Position numbers and translations under genes: made by a program
Notes under the pieces: generated by a model
The model's database searches: none
What the model was told of the DNA's origin: nothing
The model's input: only the letters and a program-made list of their open reading frames with translations
In this document: positions 48,601 to 54,900 of the stretch, in pieces
How the letters are laid out: every line of letters starts with the position of its first letter
How positions within the stretch are numbered: position 1 is the first letter of the stretch
DNA from: Casuarius casuarius
Taxonomy: Eukaryota > Chordata > Aves > Casuariiformes > Casuariidae
Direction of reading: 5' to 3'
Assembly (NCBI GenBank): GCA_003342895.1
Contig: PTFA01000191.1
Coordinates: 558,001-622,000, forward strand
DNA length: 64,000 nucleotides

Positions 48601-48939
48601 AATGTAATTACTCTCATAATTATCTTCATTAGTGTCAGGAATTATCTGCAATTCATTCCTCTGCTCTGAGTATGTTTGTTTATTTGCTGATTTTCTCTCA
48701 GATTTAGCCAACAGAGCTAAGAATTTTGTATTTGCAAAGCCATACAACAGACATCTGTGATGCACTGTGCTGACATTCTCTCTACTAAAATATAGATTGC
48801 TGTCTTTCAGAATCCCTGTGCCCATTCCCTGACATCTGCCCTTCATTACATGGTTCCCGTGCGACCAAGACGACAGATTGTCTATCCTCTGGAAGAGCTT
48901 GGCATAAACGCTCCATCAGAGCAGGTCTCCAAGGATCAG
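3548..48939 (+). CDS. CFAP61: CFAP61, cilia- and flagella-associated protein 61 (5' half, 16 coding exons)
   Basis: The spliced frame is 3548-3690, 6241-6391, 8967-9043, 9977-10044, 11333-11459, 18897-19029, 21051-21204, 27887-27978, 29279-29380, 30986-31173, 34466-34505, 37683-37822, 43590-43716, 44567-44644, 45863-46069, 48811-48939. It totals 1956 bases (652 codons) with no stop and compatible phases throughout. Residue similarity to vertebrate CFAP61 runs from end to end. Examples are RRTES near the start, [33 protein letters not shown] and [25 protein letters not shown]61 (algal FAP61) belongs to the calmodulin- and spoke-associated complex with CFAP91 and CFAP251, at the base of radial spoke 3 in motile axonemes. 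Its loss in mammals deforms sperm flagella. The C-terminal half, with a Rossmann-like nucleotide-binding region, lies beyond the window. Exons are numbered from an assumed untranslated exon 1. Confidence 0.97.
3691..6240 (+). other. CFAP61: CFAP61 intron 2
   Basis: This is a 2550-base GT-AG intron, phase 2, with single N bases at 3916 and 4620. It is AT-rich, and I see no gene, RNA or recognised repeat in it. Confidence 0.9.
6241..6391 (+). CDS. CFAP61: CFAP61 exon 3 (residues 48-98)
   Basis: The acceptor tttaacag completes a split leucine codon (residue 48). The frame reads [20 protein letters not shown], then [10 protein letters not shown], and ends NNKCT|GTAAGT in phase 0. The NLAVTL and AHALFLDYP stretches are conserved in CFAP61 and look like two adjacent beta strands of the first GNAT-like module. 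Confidence 0.96.
6392..8966 (+). other. CFAP61: CFAP61 intron 3
   Basis: This is a 2575-base phase-0 GT-AG intron. A GTT-rich imperfect low-complexity patch lies at about 8620-8700. Nothing else is recognisable; the open frames here are short and unsupported. Confidence 0.9.
8967..9043 (+). CDS. CFAP61: CFAP61 exon 4 (residues 99-123)
   Basis: The acceptor tactgcag is followed by [20 protein letters not shown] and SQEIV, and the donor is AG|GTGAGT (phase 2, splitting Arg124). TLFLHLFV then a loop then an amphipathic helix looks like the central strand-helix pair of a GNAT fold. The glycine-rich acetyl-CoA loop is not conserved; it reads REEYTAGC. Confidence 0.95.
9044..9976 (+). other. CFAP61: CFAP61 intron 4
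   Basis: This is a 933-base phase-2 GT-AG intron, AT-rich. I see no other feature in it. Confidence 0.9.
9977..10044 (+). CDS. CFAP61: CFAP61 exon 5 (residues 124-146)
   Basis: The acceptor tgtctag completes Arg124. The frame is [20 protein letters not shown] then NL, ending G|GTAAGA in phase 1. The [12 protein letters not shown] segment matches the family pattern VPELhFhhLhVP and supplies the strand after the exon 4 helix. The exon is only 68 bases long but is unambiguous by frame, splice sites and similarity. Confidence 0.94.
10045..11332 (+). other. CFAP61: CFAP61 intron 5
   Basis: This is a 1288-base phase-1 GT-AG intron. I see no gene or recognised repeat in it. Confidence 0.9.
11333..11459 (+). 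CDS. CFAP61: CFAP61 exon 6 (residues 147-188)
   Basis: The acceptor ttcacag completes Asp147. The frame reads [20 protein letters not shown], then [20 protein letters not shown] and A, with donor AG|GTAATG (phase 2, Arg189). [16 protein letters not shown] is strongly conserved in vertebrate CFAP61. It bridges the end of module 1 to the first strand of module 2. Confidence 0.96.
15316..15345 (+). repeat. A-rich low-complexity run
   Basis: Two long adenine runs are separated by TT within intron 6. No recognisable retroposed sequence precedes them, so I treat this as simple low complexity rather than a retrotransposon tail. Confidence 0.7.
16170..16220 (+). repeat. Short degenerate tandem of TCAAATTAAA-type units
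   Basis: AATCAAATCAAATTAAA-like units recur several times in about 50 bases. This is a small AT-rich degenerate tandem with no coding content. Confidence 0.6.
17049..17061 (+). promoter_or_regulatory. CTCF-like motif (weak)
   Basis: CCGCTAGGGGTCA resembles the CTCF core CCGCTAGGGGGCA with one mismatch, inside intron 6. This is a single motif match in 64 kb, and no occupancy can be claimed. Confidence 0.3.
18897..19029 (+). CDS. CFAP61: CFAP61 exon 7 (residues 189-233)
   Basis: The acceptor ttcatag completes Arg189. The frame reads [40 protein letters not shown] and VVGE, ending GAG|GTAAGT in phase 0. With the end of exon 6 it forms [15 protein letters not shown], a typical GNAT strand 1-helix 1 signature, which starts module 2. 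It is nearly identical to mammalian CFAP61 in DHDDLMPI and the [10 protein letters not shown] region. Confidence 0.97.
19030..21050 (+). other. CFAP61: CFAP61 intron 7
   Basis: This is a 2021-base phase-0 GT-AG intron with a perfect A18 run at 20238-20255 and AT-rich sequence around it. I see no gene in it. Confidence 0.9.
20238..20255 (+). repeat. A18 homopolymer
   Basis: Eighteen consecutive adenines follow AGGGGGT. No retroposed body is recognisable upstream. Confidence 0.85.
21051..21204 (+). CDS. CFAP61: CFAP61 exon 8 (residues 234-284)
   Basis: The acceptor cgtttcag is followed by [40 protein letters not shown] and [11 protein letters not shown]. The donor is G|GTATCT, phase 1. AVGFMSLCS is a typical GNAT central strand. 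[13 protein letters not shown] and PHPDD are near-invariant in the family. The donor begins GTATCT, but the intron end lacks a U12-type branch site, so it is treated as an ordinary intron. Confidence 0.97.
21205..27886 (+). other. CFAP61: CFAP61 intron 8
   Basis: This is a 6682-base phase-1 GT-AG intron, AT-rich, with TATA-type simple sequence at about 26358-26400. The longest open frame, minus strand 27155-27529 (124 codons), shows no recognised domain. No transposon is recognised. Confidence 0.88.
27887..27978 (+). CDS. CFAP61: CFAP61 exon 9 (residues 285-315)
   Basis: The acceptor tactcag completes Asp285. The frame is [20 protein letters not shown] then [10 protein letters not shown], ending CAG|GTAATA in phase 0. 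It encodes an acidic, Ser/Gln-rich stretch in the variable linker of CFAP61, where mammals also have a low-similarity Ser/Glu-rich linker. Frame and splice sites support it; similarity is weak, as expected for this region. Confidence 0.85.
27979..29278 (+). other. CFAP61: CFAP61 intron 9
   Basis: This is a 1300-base phase-0 GT-AG intron, and I see nothing recognisable in it. A G-rich patch, GAGGGAGGGGGCCAGGGAG, lies at about 28954-28972. Confidence 0.85.
29279..29380 (+). CDS. CFAP61: CFAP61 exon 10 (residues 316-349), probable, GC donor
   Basis: The acceptor ttgcttgcag is followed by [20 protein letters not shown] then [14 protein letters not shown]. The segment keeps phase 0 only if it ends at GAG|GCAACT, a GC donor; no in-phase GT donor with a good context is present. 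The composition (acidic, Ser-rich, with DT and GNIQ stretches) resembles the mammalian linker. It is 102 bases, a multiple of three, so skipping it would leave the frame intact. A second in-frame acceptor lies 9 bases downstream (exon starting at 29288). The end point is less certain than for the other exons. Confidence 0.65.
29381..30985 (+). other. CFAP61: CFAP61 intron 10 (candidate GC-AG)
   Basis: This 1605-base intron starts GCAACT if exon 10 is defined correctly, and ends ttattacag in phase 0. No other feature is recognised inside. Confidence 0.6.
30986..31173 (+). CDS. CFAP61: CFAP61 exon 11 (residues 350-411), GC donor
   Basis: The acceptor ttattacag is followed by [60 protein letters not shown] and ET. 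The exon ends AG|GCAAGT, the classic GC-AG donor consensus. It joins in phase 2 to exon 12 to give [14 protein letters not shown], matching the mammalian YEARSLDFMNFVF. The nearby GT at 31179 (CAA|GTATGG) would put exon 12 out of frame. FRPxxRGASxAFCIxLFCID is highly conserved. Confidence 0.95.
31174..34465 (+). other. CFAP61: CFAP61 intron 11 (GC-AG)
   Basis: This is a 3292-base phase-2 intron starting GCAAGT and ending ggttgcag. The donor has a strong match to the U1 complement (AG|GCAAGT) apart from the C at +2. There is pyrimidine-rich sequence soon after the donor (31288-31340). I see no other feature. Confidence 0.92.
34466..34505 (+). CDS. CFAP61: CFAP61 exon 12 (40 bases; residues 412-425)
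   Basis: This very short exon completes Arg412 and adds [13 protein letters not shown], ending CCA|GTACGT in phase 0. It is the helix following the LFCID strand and aligns with mammalian SLDFMNFVFSLFS. Skipping it (40 bases) would shift the frame. Confidence 0.93.
35926..37025 (-). mobile_element. CR1 LINE retrotransposon, 5'-truncated
   Basis: Read on the minus strand this is the 3' part of a CR1 non-LTR element. It runs from within the reverse transcriptase domain to the family's 3' tail (ATTCTGTGATCCTGT, 35929-35943). The RT frame shows [18 protein letters not shown] and then the catalytic box as FADDPKL, with P where T is usual. One in-frame TAG (36422-36420) splits what is otherwise a continuous frame from 36977 to 36006. 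The conserved C-terminal pattern includes [14 protein letters not shown] and [20 protein letters not shown]. The 5' end is truncated near 37025, as is usual for CR1. It lies antisense to CFAP61 in intron 12. It cannot mobilise itself, lacking ORF1, the endonuclease and half the RT. Confidence 0.93.
36006..36977 (-). pseudogene. CR1 ORF2 fragment (reverse transcriptase and C-terminus) with one stop
   Basis: Two minus-strand open frames, 36977-36420 and 36392-36006, are in the same frame. They are separated only by TAG and nine sense codons (FWAPQYKRD). In CR1 this stop position is normally CAG (Gln), so one C-to-T change explains it. The good preservation points to a fairly recent copy compared with the other CR1 pieces in this window. 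Confidence 0.88.
37683..37822 (+). CDS. CFAP61: CFAP61 exon 13 (residues 426-471), contains an N
   Basis: The acceptor gttttcag is followed by codon GAN (N at 37685; Asp or Glu), then [40 protein letters not shown] and RAGLL. The donor is AA|GTGAGT (phase 2, Lys472). It aligns well with the mammalian KNFCVISLPHLTPEF and FHRAGLLK blocks. DFCIIVVP is the strand after the exon 12 helix. HELYIFHR corresponds to FTLLVCHR in exon 6 (internal repeat, see findings). Confidence 0.96.
38380..39120 (+). repeat. T-rich degenerate tandem repeat block
   Basis: The plus strand is dominated by T runs. A CAGCAGTT anchor starting at 38656, 38814, 38930 and 39064 is each time followed by GGT-rich sequence and TTTATTTATTTATT, and some spacers contain GGGG..TATTTACT..GGGGATTTTT. 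The spacing is 158, 116 and 134 bases. This looks like an old, diverged minisatellite rather than plain poly-T. Strand asymmetry is extreme (purine-poor on the CFAP61 sense strand). Confidence 0.7.
39370..39725 (+). mobile_element. Decayed CR1-type ORF1 (esterase-like) relic
   Basis: With stops and drift, the plus strand still reads [10 protein letters not shown] (39381 onward), then [10 protein letters not shown], then VPFSSIL with RGKAG, and further down a frame with [20 protein letters not shown]. This is the layout of the SGNH-esterase-like ORF1 of CR1-group LINEs: a HxGTNDTA box, a later VVFSSILPVRG box, and an HLS..G...L..L...L end. The catalytic-region box has decayed from GTND to GTKD. 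Several stops make it nonfunctional. Confidence 0.65.
39761..39788 (+). repeat. 13-bp perfect tandem duplication
   Basis: GGAACAGCAGTCG occurs twice back to back (39761-39773 and 39774-39786), followed by GG. It is a small local duplication within the CR1-relic region. Confidence 0.85.
39960..40068 (+). mobile_element. CR1 3'-end fragment, plus orientation (left part)
   Basis: GGATATAAGGAAGAAAGTTT, then CACTGGAACAGGTTGCCCAG, is the conserved terminal ORF2 stretch of CR1. It is interrupted near 40068 and resumes at about 40225. The right part continues to the family's 3' end. Confidence 0.75.
40069..40222 (-). mobile_element. CR1 3'-end fragment, minus orientation, inserted in another CR1
   Basis: The minus strand ends with the CR1 tail (plus strand CATAGAATAATTCAGGTTGG, then GAAGGGACTTCAGGAGGTCT) and extends to CTCCAAGGATATTTTCAAGC. 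It interrupts the plus-oriented CR1 fragment, so it arrived later. It pairs with that fragment's own 3' end to form a hairpin (see findings). Confidence 0.75.
40223..40300 (+). mobile_element. CR1 3'-end fragment, plus orientation (right part)
   Basis: GGGCAGGAGAGTGGACTAGA then TGACCTTCCAAGTCCCTCCC then AACCTGAATT is the canonical CR1 3' UTR. It completes the fragment begun at 39960. Confidence 0.75.
41640..41860 (+). mobile_element. Decayed CR1 ORF2 linker fragment (upstream of the RT domain)
   Basis: The frame starting near 41724 reads [20 protein letters not shown] then [16 protein letters not shown]. This is the conserved block between the endonuclease and the reverse transcriptase of CR1/L2-type LINEs (VGPLLNEdGelvTdD.eKAEvLNafFaSvFT). 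The preceding 80 bases show a decayed Lys/Arg-rich stretch. It is in the same orientation as the ORF1 relic and may belong to one old, broken element. Confidence 0.75.
43057..43491 (-). other. Unidentified antisense open reading frame (144 codons)
   Basis: This is the longest non-repeat open frame unrelated to CFAP61 among the introns of the repeat-rich region. It starts [16 protein letters not shown] and includes [18 protein letters not shown] recognise no domain, and it has no visible promoter or CpG island. It ends about 100 bases before exon 14 on the opposite strand. It may be chance, a decayed transposon or a retrocopy fragment. Confidence 0.25.
43590..43716 (+). CDS. CFAP61: CFAP61 exon 14 (residues 472-514)
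   Basis: A long pyrimidine tract leads to ttgtag, which completes Lys472. The frame reads [40 protein letters not shown] and DP, ending CCA|GTGAGT in phase 0. [13 protein letters not shown] begins the third GNAT-like module and corresponds to [13 protein letters not shown] in exon 7. It aligns with the mammalian SINIRFATLLDTPGVENLV. Confidence 0.96.
43717..44566 (+). other. CFAP61: CFAP61 intron 14
   Basis: This is an 850-base phase-0 GT-AG intron, and I see no other feature in it. Confidence 0.92.
44567..44644 (+). CDS. CFAP61: CFAP61 exon 15 (residues 515-540)
   Basis: The acceptor ccttgcag is followed by [20 protein letters not shown] and VIKDEM, ending ATG|GTAACT in phase 0. [13 protein letters not shown] is the module 3 counterpart of [14 protein letters not shown] in exon 8. 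Both exons begin in phase 0 with Asp-Gly. Confidence 0.96.
44645..45862 (+). other. CFAP61: CFAP61 intron 15
   Basis: This is a 1218-base phase-0 GT-AG intron with a T run at about 45559-45570. Nothing else is recognised. Confidence 0.92.
45863..46069 (+). CDS. CFAP61: CFAP61 exon 16 (residues 541-609)
   Basis: The acceptor ctccag is followed by [60 protein letters not shown] and IYPQYAEGK. It ends AAG|GTAAGA in phase 0. This is the most conserved exon of the window. [33 protein letters not shown] reads as GNAT strand 4, loop, helix 3 and strand 5. HHYTKH stands where an active enzyme has the R/Q-x-x-G-x-G/A acetyl-CoA loop, so catalysis is unlikely. Confidence 0.98.
46070..48810 (+). other. 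CFAP61: CFAP61 intron 16
   Basis: This is a 2741-base phase-0 GT-AG intron with an A run at about 47412-47425. I see no gene or recognised repeat in it. Confidence 0.92.
48811..48939 (+). CDS. CFAP61: CFAP61 exon 17 (residues 610-652), last exon in the window
   Basis: The acceptor tctttcag is followed by [40 protein letters not shown] and KDQ, ending CAG|GTGGGT in phase 0. [14 protein letters not shown] and LGINAP are near-identical to mammalian CFAP61. Mammals have two extra residues (FQ) before NP. In this copy those bases (TTTCAG) are the acceptor itself, so the exon starts at NP. The antisense 145-codon frame over this exon is a shadow. Confidence 0.97.
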
Positions 48940-51900
48940 GTGGGTAACAGAAGCAGCAGCAGGCAAGAGGCAAAGTGCCAGCTAATGCAGGGTTTGGCAG
49001 ATGGGATGGTATTACCATCTTAGTGTTGATAGGTTGCTTCTTAATTACACTGAACGTGGTGTCCATACCCTTGTAGTCCCTGCTTTGCTTTTGCACTACC
49101 ATCACTTCTAAGCTTGAATTTCAAACTGAACATTACAAACAGCAATCACTGAACTATAACATTTACCTACTAATACTTACATGTTAGCAATATTTTCCAT
49201 GAAATAACTTTCAAACTCACAATACATTTTAAATGTTTTGCCTTACTATTTAGTCACTCTTCCTGGTAAGTTTATTGAGGTCTTCTGCTCTCCAAGTGAA
49301 AAATACTATGTCGTGCTTCTGACAACTTCTGTAGAAATTGCCTAAATCAATTTATTCTTCAGTTCTGAAGCCAGATTTCTTTCATGCACAAGATACCTTC
49401 AAAAACACTTCAAAATGTCAGGCATGATTCAACATTAAAGGAAAAGATTGCTTTCAGTACCAATCAGTTCATATTTATATGGCACTCATAGTCCAGAGGT
49501 TCTAAACTGGAAGTCTCTTAAAATTTCATTTGTTAAATTTTATAGTGTCTTAAATTTTTAAATAACTAAAATTTGATGTAAAGATGGTTCCCTCACAGAA
49601 GTAACTAGTGAAGCTGAAATATTAAGAAAAATCCCATTAGTGATAGATATTCTCAGTATGTGGCTGTAATTTACTAAAGAAACATAATTAGGGAGCTTTA
49701 TGTCTGTCTACTAACTTCCAATTGGCTGAGATAGGCTCTCATATAATATTTTTAGTGCTGTCCCTTTCACAGTTAGTCAGTAATTTTTGGCATCCAAAAC
49801 TCTTAATTAGGCAGCAATTGGCAAAGCAAAATCCAAAACATGGCTGAGGCAGTGAATTGAGTTTGGCACTATGAAACAGGCTTCCACTCAGCATTCTCAT
49901 TACTTCTCCTACCTTTGTCTTCTCTGCAGAATAAATTATCAATCCTTTTTCTTTAAGCTACTTCCTATTCTCTCTTTAAAATACACTGTTGCTGTCTAAC
50001 TAGAAGAGCTCATCTTAGCATTTTTGTTGGAGCCAGAAAATCACAGACCTCTTACCTCTGAGAGATTTGAAAATCTGGTGCCTGCTCTGATCTCAGGTTC
50101 TTCCTGAAGATTTTTGAGAGCTGCAGATAGTGAGATAATTGTTTAAAACATCCCAAGGTTAGTGAATTCCTATTGAATAAAATGTCCAGGATTTTCACTA
50201 ACAAAGTTTTGCTGGGAGGTGGAGAGAGGGAAAGGAGGCTAGTCACTCTATAAGGGTCCATACATATGCATCAGCATTAAGTATCGATTTTTGACAGACT
50301 GTGTTCTATCAAAACTGACATCTGGTGTTGATCCCTAAGTGGTAACTCGAGCATAAAACTAGTTCACTACTGCTGTGGGGTTTTTTTGTGAAATACTGAG
50401 AATTTGAAACCATGGAAAGCTAAATTGACTCTTCTGTTGAGTGAACGAAATGACCTTTGGCCACCATAGGTTGGGAAAGCTTTATAATTTAAGAGGTAAC
50501 CAACCATGGAGGACTGAGCATGCTAGTGAAAGTAAGAAGCTAAAACTGCTTTCTCATCTTGAATGTTTTGTGAACTCTGCTAGGGGCCAGGTGTAAGGCA
50601 TTTGCTCTCTTCCTGCTCTGATATTTCAGAAAGGAAGATTGATCTCCATCAATAATCCTGTTTTTCCCTGCAAAATCCTGCAGCTAAATTACAAATGAAG
50701 TATGAGACGCATTTTATAAAATTAATAAAATCAACTGTTAGTAGACACAAATCGATTATACTTTTACATTATTGTATCAATCAAAACACCTGCTTAGACA
50801 CTCTGTAAACAGAATGACACAATCCCTGTTGCAAAGAGCAAAAAGTCCCACTAAAGAGTTAGATGTGTTACCTCCACAAAACAGAAAGGTTGAGACTTGT
50901 CACCTTTAAAATATTGTGAGACAAGGTGATGCACATTATAGTTTTGGAAGAAAGATGCTAGCAGGCCAAAAAGTGAAGCAAAAGGAAATGGCAAAGGAAT
51001 GTCAGAAGGAAGGCATGGAGAAGAGAGAGAGAAAAATGAAAGGCAGGAGAAGATTCTGGAGTAGGATGTAGTGGGAAGCTGTTTTAGGCAAGAACTTGGT
51101 TAGCAGTAAGGAGAAAATGTTCACTATTATCTTTGTATTAGGGTGGTTATAAAAAAGATGTTCCTCAAGCTGTTGCATGGATAGGGGCAGGATCTTGCCA
51201 GGTCTTAAAACCTTGGAGCAGGCAGGGATTCCAAGTAGTTGGGACAGCTCCTGGGTTGTGTTCGTCACACTTCTCTGTTCTGGCTCACCAAGCTTGTTTT
51301 CAGTGAGGGAGTTTTGAAAGAGGACTTGGAGGCCTGAATATCCTTGTAATTCATATTCTAGGTAGTTCTGCAATGATGGAAGTTGTTTTTCACATAAATT
51401 ACAACACAAGGGTGGTAAATACAAGTCAATTTTGGAAATGTAAAATTTCCATTTGGCTGCCCATCCTAATTAATTGCTTGAGTATCTCTCTCTTATGATG
51501 GAGATAATTGTAATGAAATTTTTGCTTTGATACCCACAAGATGCTCCTTGATATCCACCCATCAACATCTGCTTCTCATCTCTTGCTTTTGCAGCTTTCT
51601 GCCTTTCTCTTACTCCAGCCTCTTTCGAGCTCTCTCTCTCTCCTTTTCTTGTTGCAAAATTTATTCTTTACCAGTAACAGCTTGGGTCTCAGCAGCTCAG
51701 CCATTTGGTGTCTAAGCACAGCTCTTGATTTGTGCATACGTATCTCTGTAGGCCATTAGTAGCTTAGTATCTTAGAGAGAGTGCACAGTGGGAGCCCTGG
51801 GGCTCAATCAATTTGTATACCTCTTTAATATGTTCCAGCCCGCTTGTGAGCATGAAGAGATTCACTCATAAATATTGACCCACTACAGATAACTCAGGCA

Positions 51901-54900
51901 GGACCCGCAAGGACTCTCTTCCCCATTTCCTTTCTTCAAAGCCAGAAGCTACATCAGTGATCTAAATCAGAAAAGCTTTGCCCTCAGCTAATTCCCACAC
52001 TTTGCCAGTCCAGATGGAACTCAGTTGTGCTGAAGACAGTTTTCCTGCAGGTCTGGACCAGTTGTGTCATAGACAGATGAGCACCAGAAGTTGTGTGTTT
52101 AAGTCTGTGATAATTTGTTTTCATTGTCCCTCCGTCAGATCTCTTTATTCTACCTTAGTGTCTGGAAAAAGAAAAAAAGGGTGAAACCCTACCCCTTCTG
52201 CCATGGATTCCTGGCCTGCTCGCTCCTGCTCCTAGCAGACAGAATGAGTTCTATTTCATTGTATCCAAGAAAGCATGGGTCCATCTTTCTGTAGTCTCTC
52301 TGGGGAGAGCTAGATGTAAGATAGAGATATTTATGCTTAAAATCCAGGAATTTATCATATAAAATCACAATTCGCCATAATGTGAGAAACTATTTAACTC
52401 CGGTTATCCAGCTTCCCTCTTCTCTTCATGTCCATATCATATTTTCCTGTCCCAATATTGTTTCCAGTTTGAAACTTGGCTTTTGGGTTATGATTAAAAT
52501 GATTCTCTAAAGAAATACAGAGTTCAGGAACTCTGCCCTTTCCTCCTCTCTGTTGCCTGGCCTTCATATTAAAAGTTGGTCTTGGTTTTAAGGCAACCAC
52601 AAATTTTTTCCACTGTCTATCTTCAACCACAACTTTATGCTTCGTTTTCATCTTATGCTTCAGAAGACCTATCATTTCCCTAGCAGTGGCTATCAGTTTC
52701 CTAAAGGGCTGTGAATTCTTATGACTATACTAACCTCTTCCTATAGTAGTGCCTAATGGCAGAGGGTGTTTTTACCCCACTCTTTCAGATGGCAAATACA
52801 TTTCACTGCTGACCTTCTATGCCTGTTTCTACAAAATTCTATTTCATATCGCTCTGCTGATAAGATTTGTACAAAACAGGTGAGGATTTACTGAGAAGGT
52901 GGGTGGGTGGGGGGAATTAAACTCGCTTGTCTACCATTACAGCTCTCTGGATTGGCACAGATGCTAAAGGTCTTATTTGCATCTAGTCCTGGAAGTGCCC
53001 AGACTTATATCAGAGGTTCCACATATTAGCTCAAAATTTCATCAGGCTATACATCTGCCATGCTATAGAGTTTCATGACACAGATCTGAAAAAACTCCTG
53101 TCTGCTCATTAGAGCAAATCCTTTCTACAGGTGTTCCAAATCAAAAGGAAAACTCTGAATTTTGTGTTCTGAATCAGTAAGCAGTATTGAAGTGCCAACT
53201 GGCAAAAGATCCAAAGATTCAGAATCTTAATTCCCGTAGTGTTAAAACAGATTAGATTATTATCATATTTTGCACATCTGCCAGTTGTTTTAGTAATGTT
53301 ATATTAAAAACAGTTGGTTATAACAGAACACTGAATATCTTTAAAAGTTCTGCTAGCTTTTAAGGTGCATGTAATAATTGGTGGAATAGAAAACTATAGA
53401 TAATTAAATAATTTTTAATGATATCTTCATAAATAAACAATTTATAAACTTGTTTGCTTTCTCACCATCTGGGAGCATTCTGTTATCCATCTGCTTCATG
53501 TAATTATCAATAAAATGGAAGAATAGGTGATATAATTAACAAGAATAACTGATCCACAATGAGGAATAAAAATGTCACACATCTGTTGAATTATTTTTTT
53601 TGTTTCTGCTCTTTCATTATTATTCATGTGGTTGGATTTTTTTTTTTCATGGTCACATTCGAGCTATCAGTTTTTATTGCACACTTCAGAACTGTTTTTT
53701 CTTCTGCTACAGCTCATAAGAAGAAGACAGAACAATTATTAAAGTATTGCAGAAACCTACATAGCTTTGTATAAATTGATAAAAAGCCTCTCTATCTTTC
53801 TCAGTTAATTTGGCACTTCTCAAGATATGCTATAGGTGCATTACAGGAAATGTTTAAATCGGGACAGGAAGGAGGGAGTAGAGGAGGGAGTGGCAAAAAC
53901 CTGGAGTCAGATGCTCTGCAGAGCTTTGACTTCTCTGGACTAGTCCACTTCAAACTTGTTCAAGAGCTGAGTTTTGCCAACATGGCTAGATAGAAGTACA
54001 GGAATTGACAGAGGAAGGGGGAGAAATGCCTGTACAGTACTCCTTCAGTAGCCATGATTTCATTTTTGTGTATTAAACAGTATATTTTTCTCAGCAGTCC
54101 TTTATAAAACACAGTTTTATAATTTCATGTTACATCCTTTAATCTGCTATTGGAGACAAGGCATTTTAATCAGAGATGAAAGTTAGTTTACCTGACTCAG
54201 AGTGCACAGAGGACCTTATCACGATAAATACTGCTTTGAAGAAATGGCTTCCGTGCATAGAAGTGTGGCTTCTATTAGTACTGAACAGTGGTATCAGACA
54301 TGGGAGGTAGCATCTTTCAGTTCCTTAATGCAGTTCCTTGCATTGCTGTACAAGTATTGTGAATCAAATCATTGTCCCTAGAAAATTCAAGCCTGCTTAA
54401 CTTGCGTGTAATGAGTTAATCTGTATCAATAACACCAGCCTTTTTTCCTCAAAAGAGGATGTTTCCATTGACATTTTGGGCAAAACTTCTAATGTCCTCT
54501 TTTCTCCTCAGAATAGTCATGGAGGAGTGTTCTCTGTCATGTTAATGTGGCAGCAATGTCTACTGTTTTGTCTTAACCACAAACATGCAGTCTGTGGACT
54601 CTGTGACTCTATGGACCATCTTGAAGGGGTTTGCAAAAACAAAACAAAAAGCCAAGAAAAGCAGGCCTGCTGTCCACATGCTTAAATTTTCTAGATGTAG
54701 TTGTGCACTACTGCATGAAAACATTTGGGGTCAGAAAATTAGAAAAGGCTGAAAACTTGCTCTCCTGGATGTAATCTGGAAAAACTGGATGTTTAGCCAC
54801 AGAAAAAAAATGGTAAATGTAAGTAAAAGAAGAGATGGGAGTACTGTGCACTGCTACTTTATGGCAAGTGCTATGAATAAACAACCTGAAAGCAATTTAA

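Noticed and set aside
48409..48846. A 145-codon minus-strand open frame
   Set aside because: Its N-terminal part is antisense to CFAP61 exon 17. The rest is AT-rich intron with no domain.
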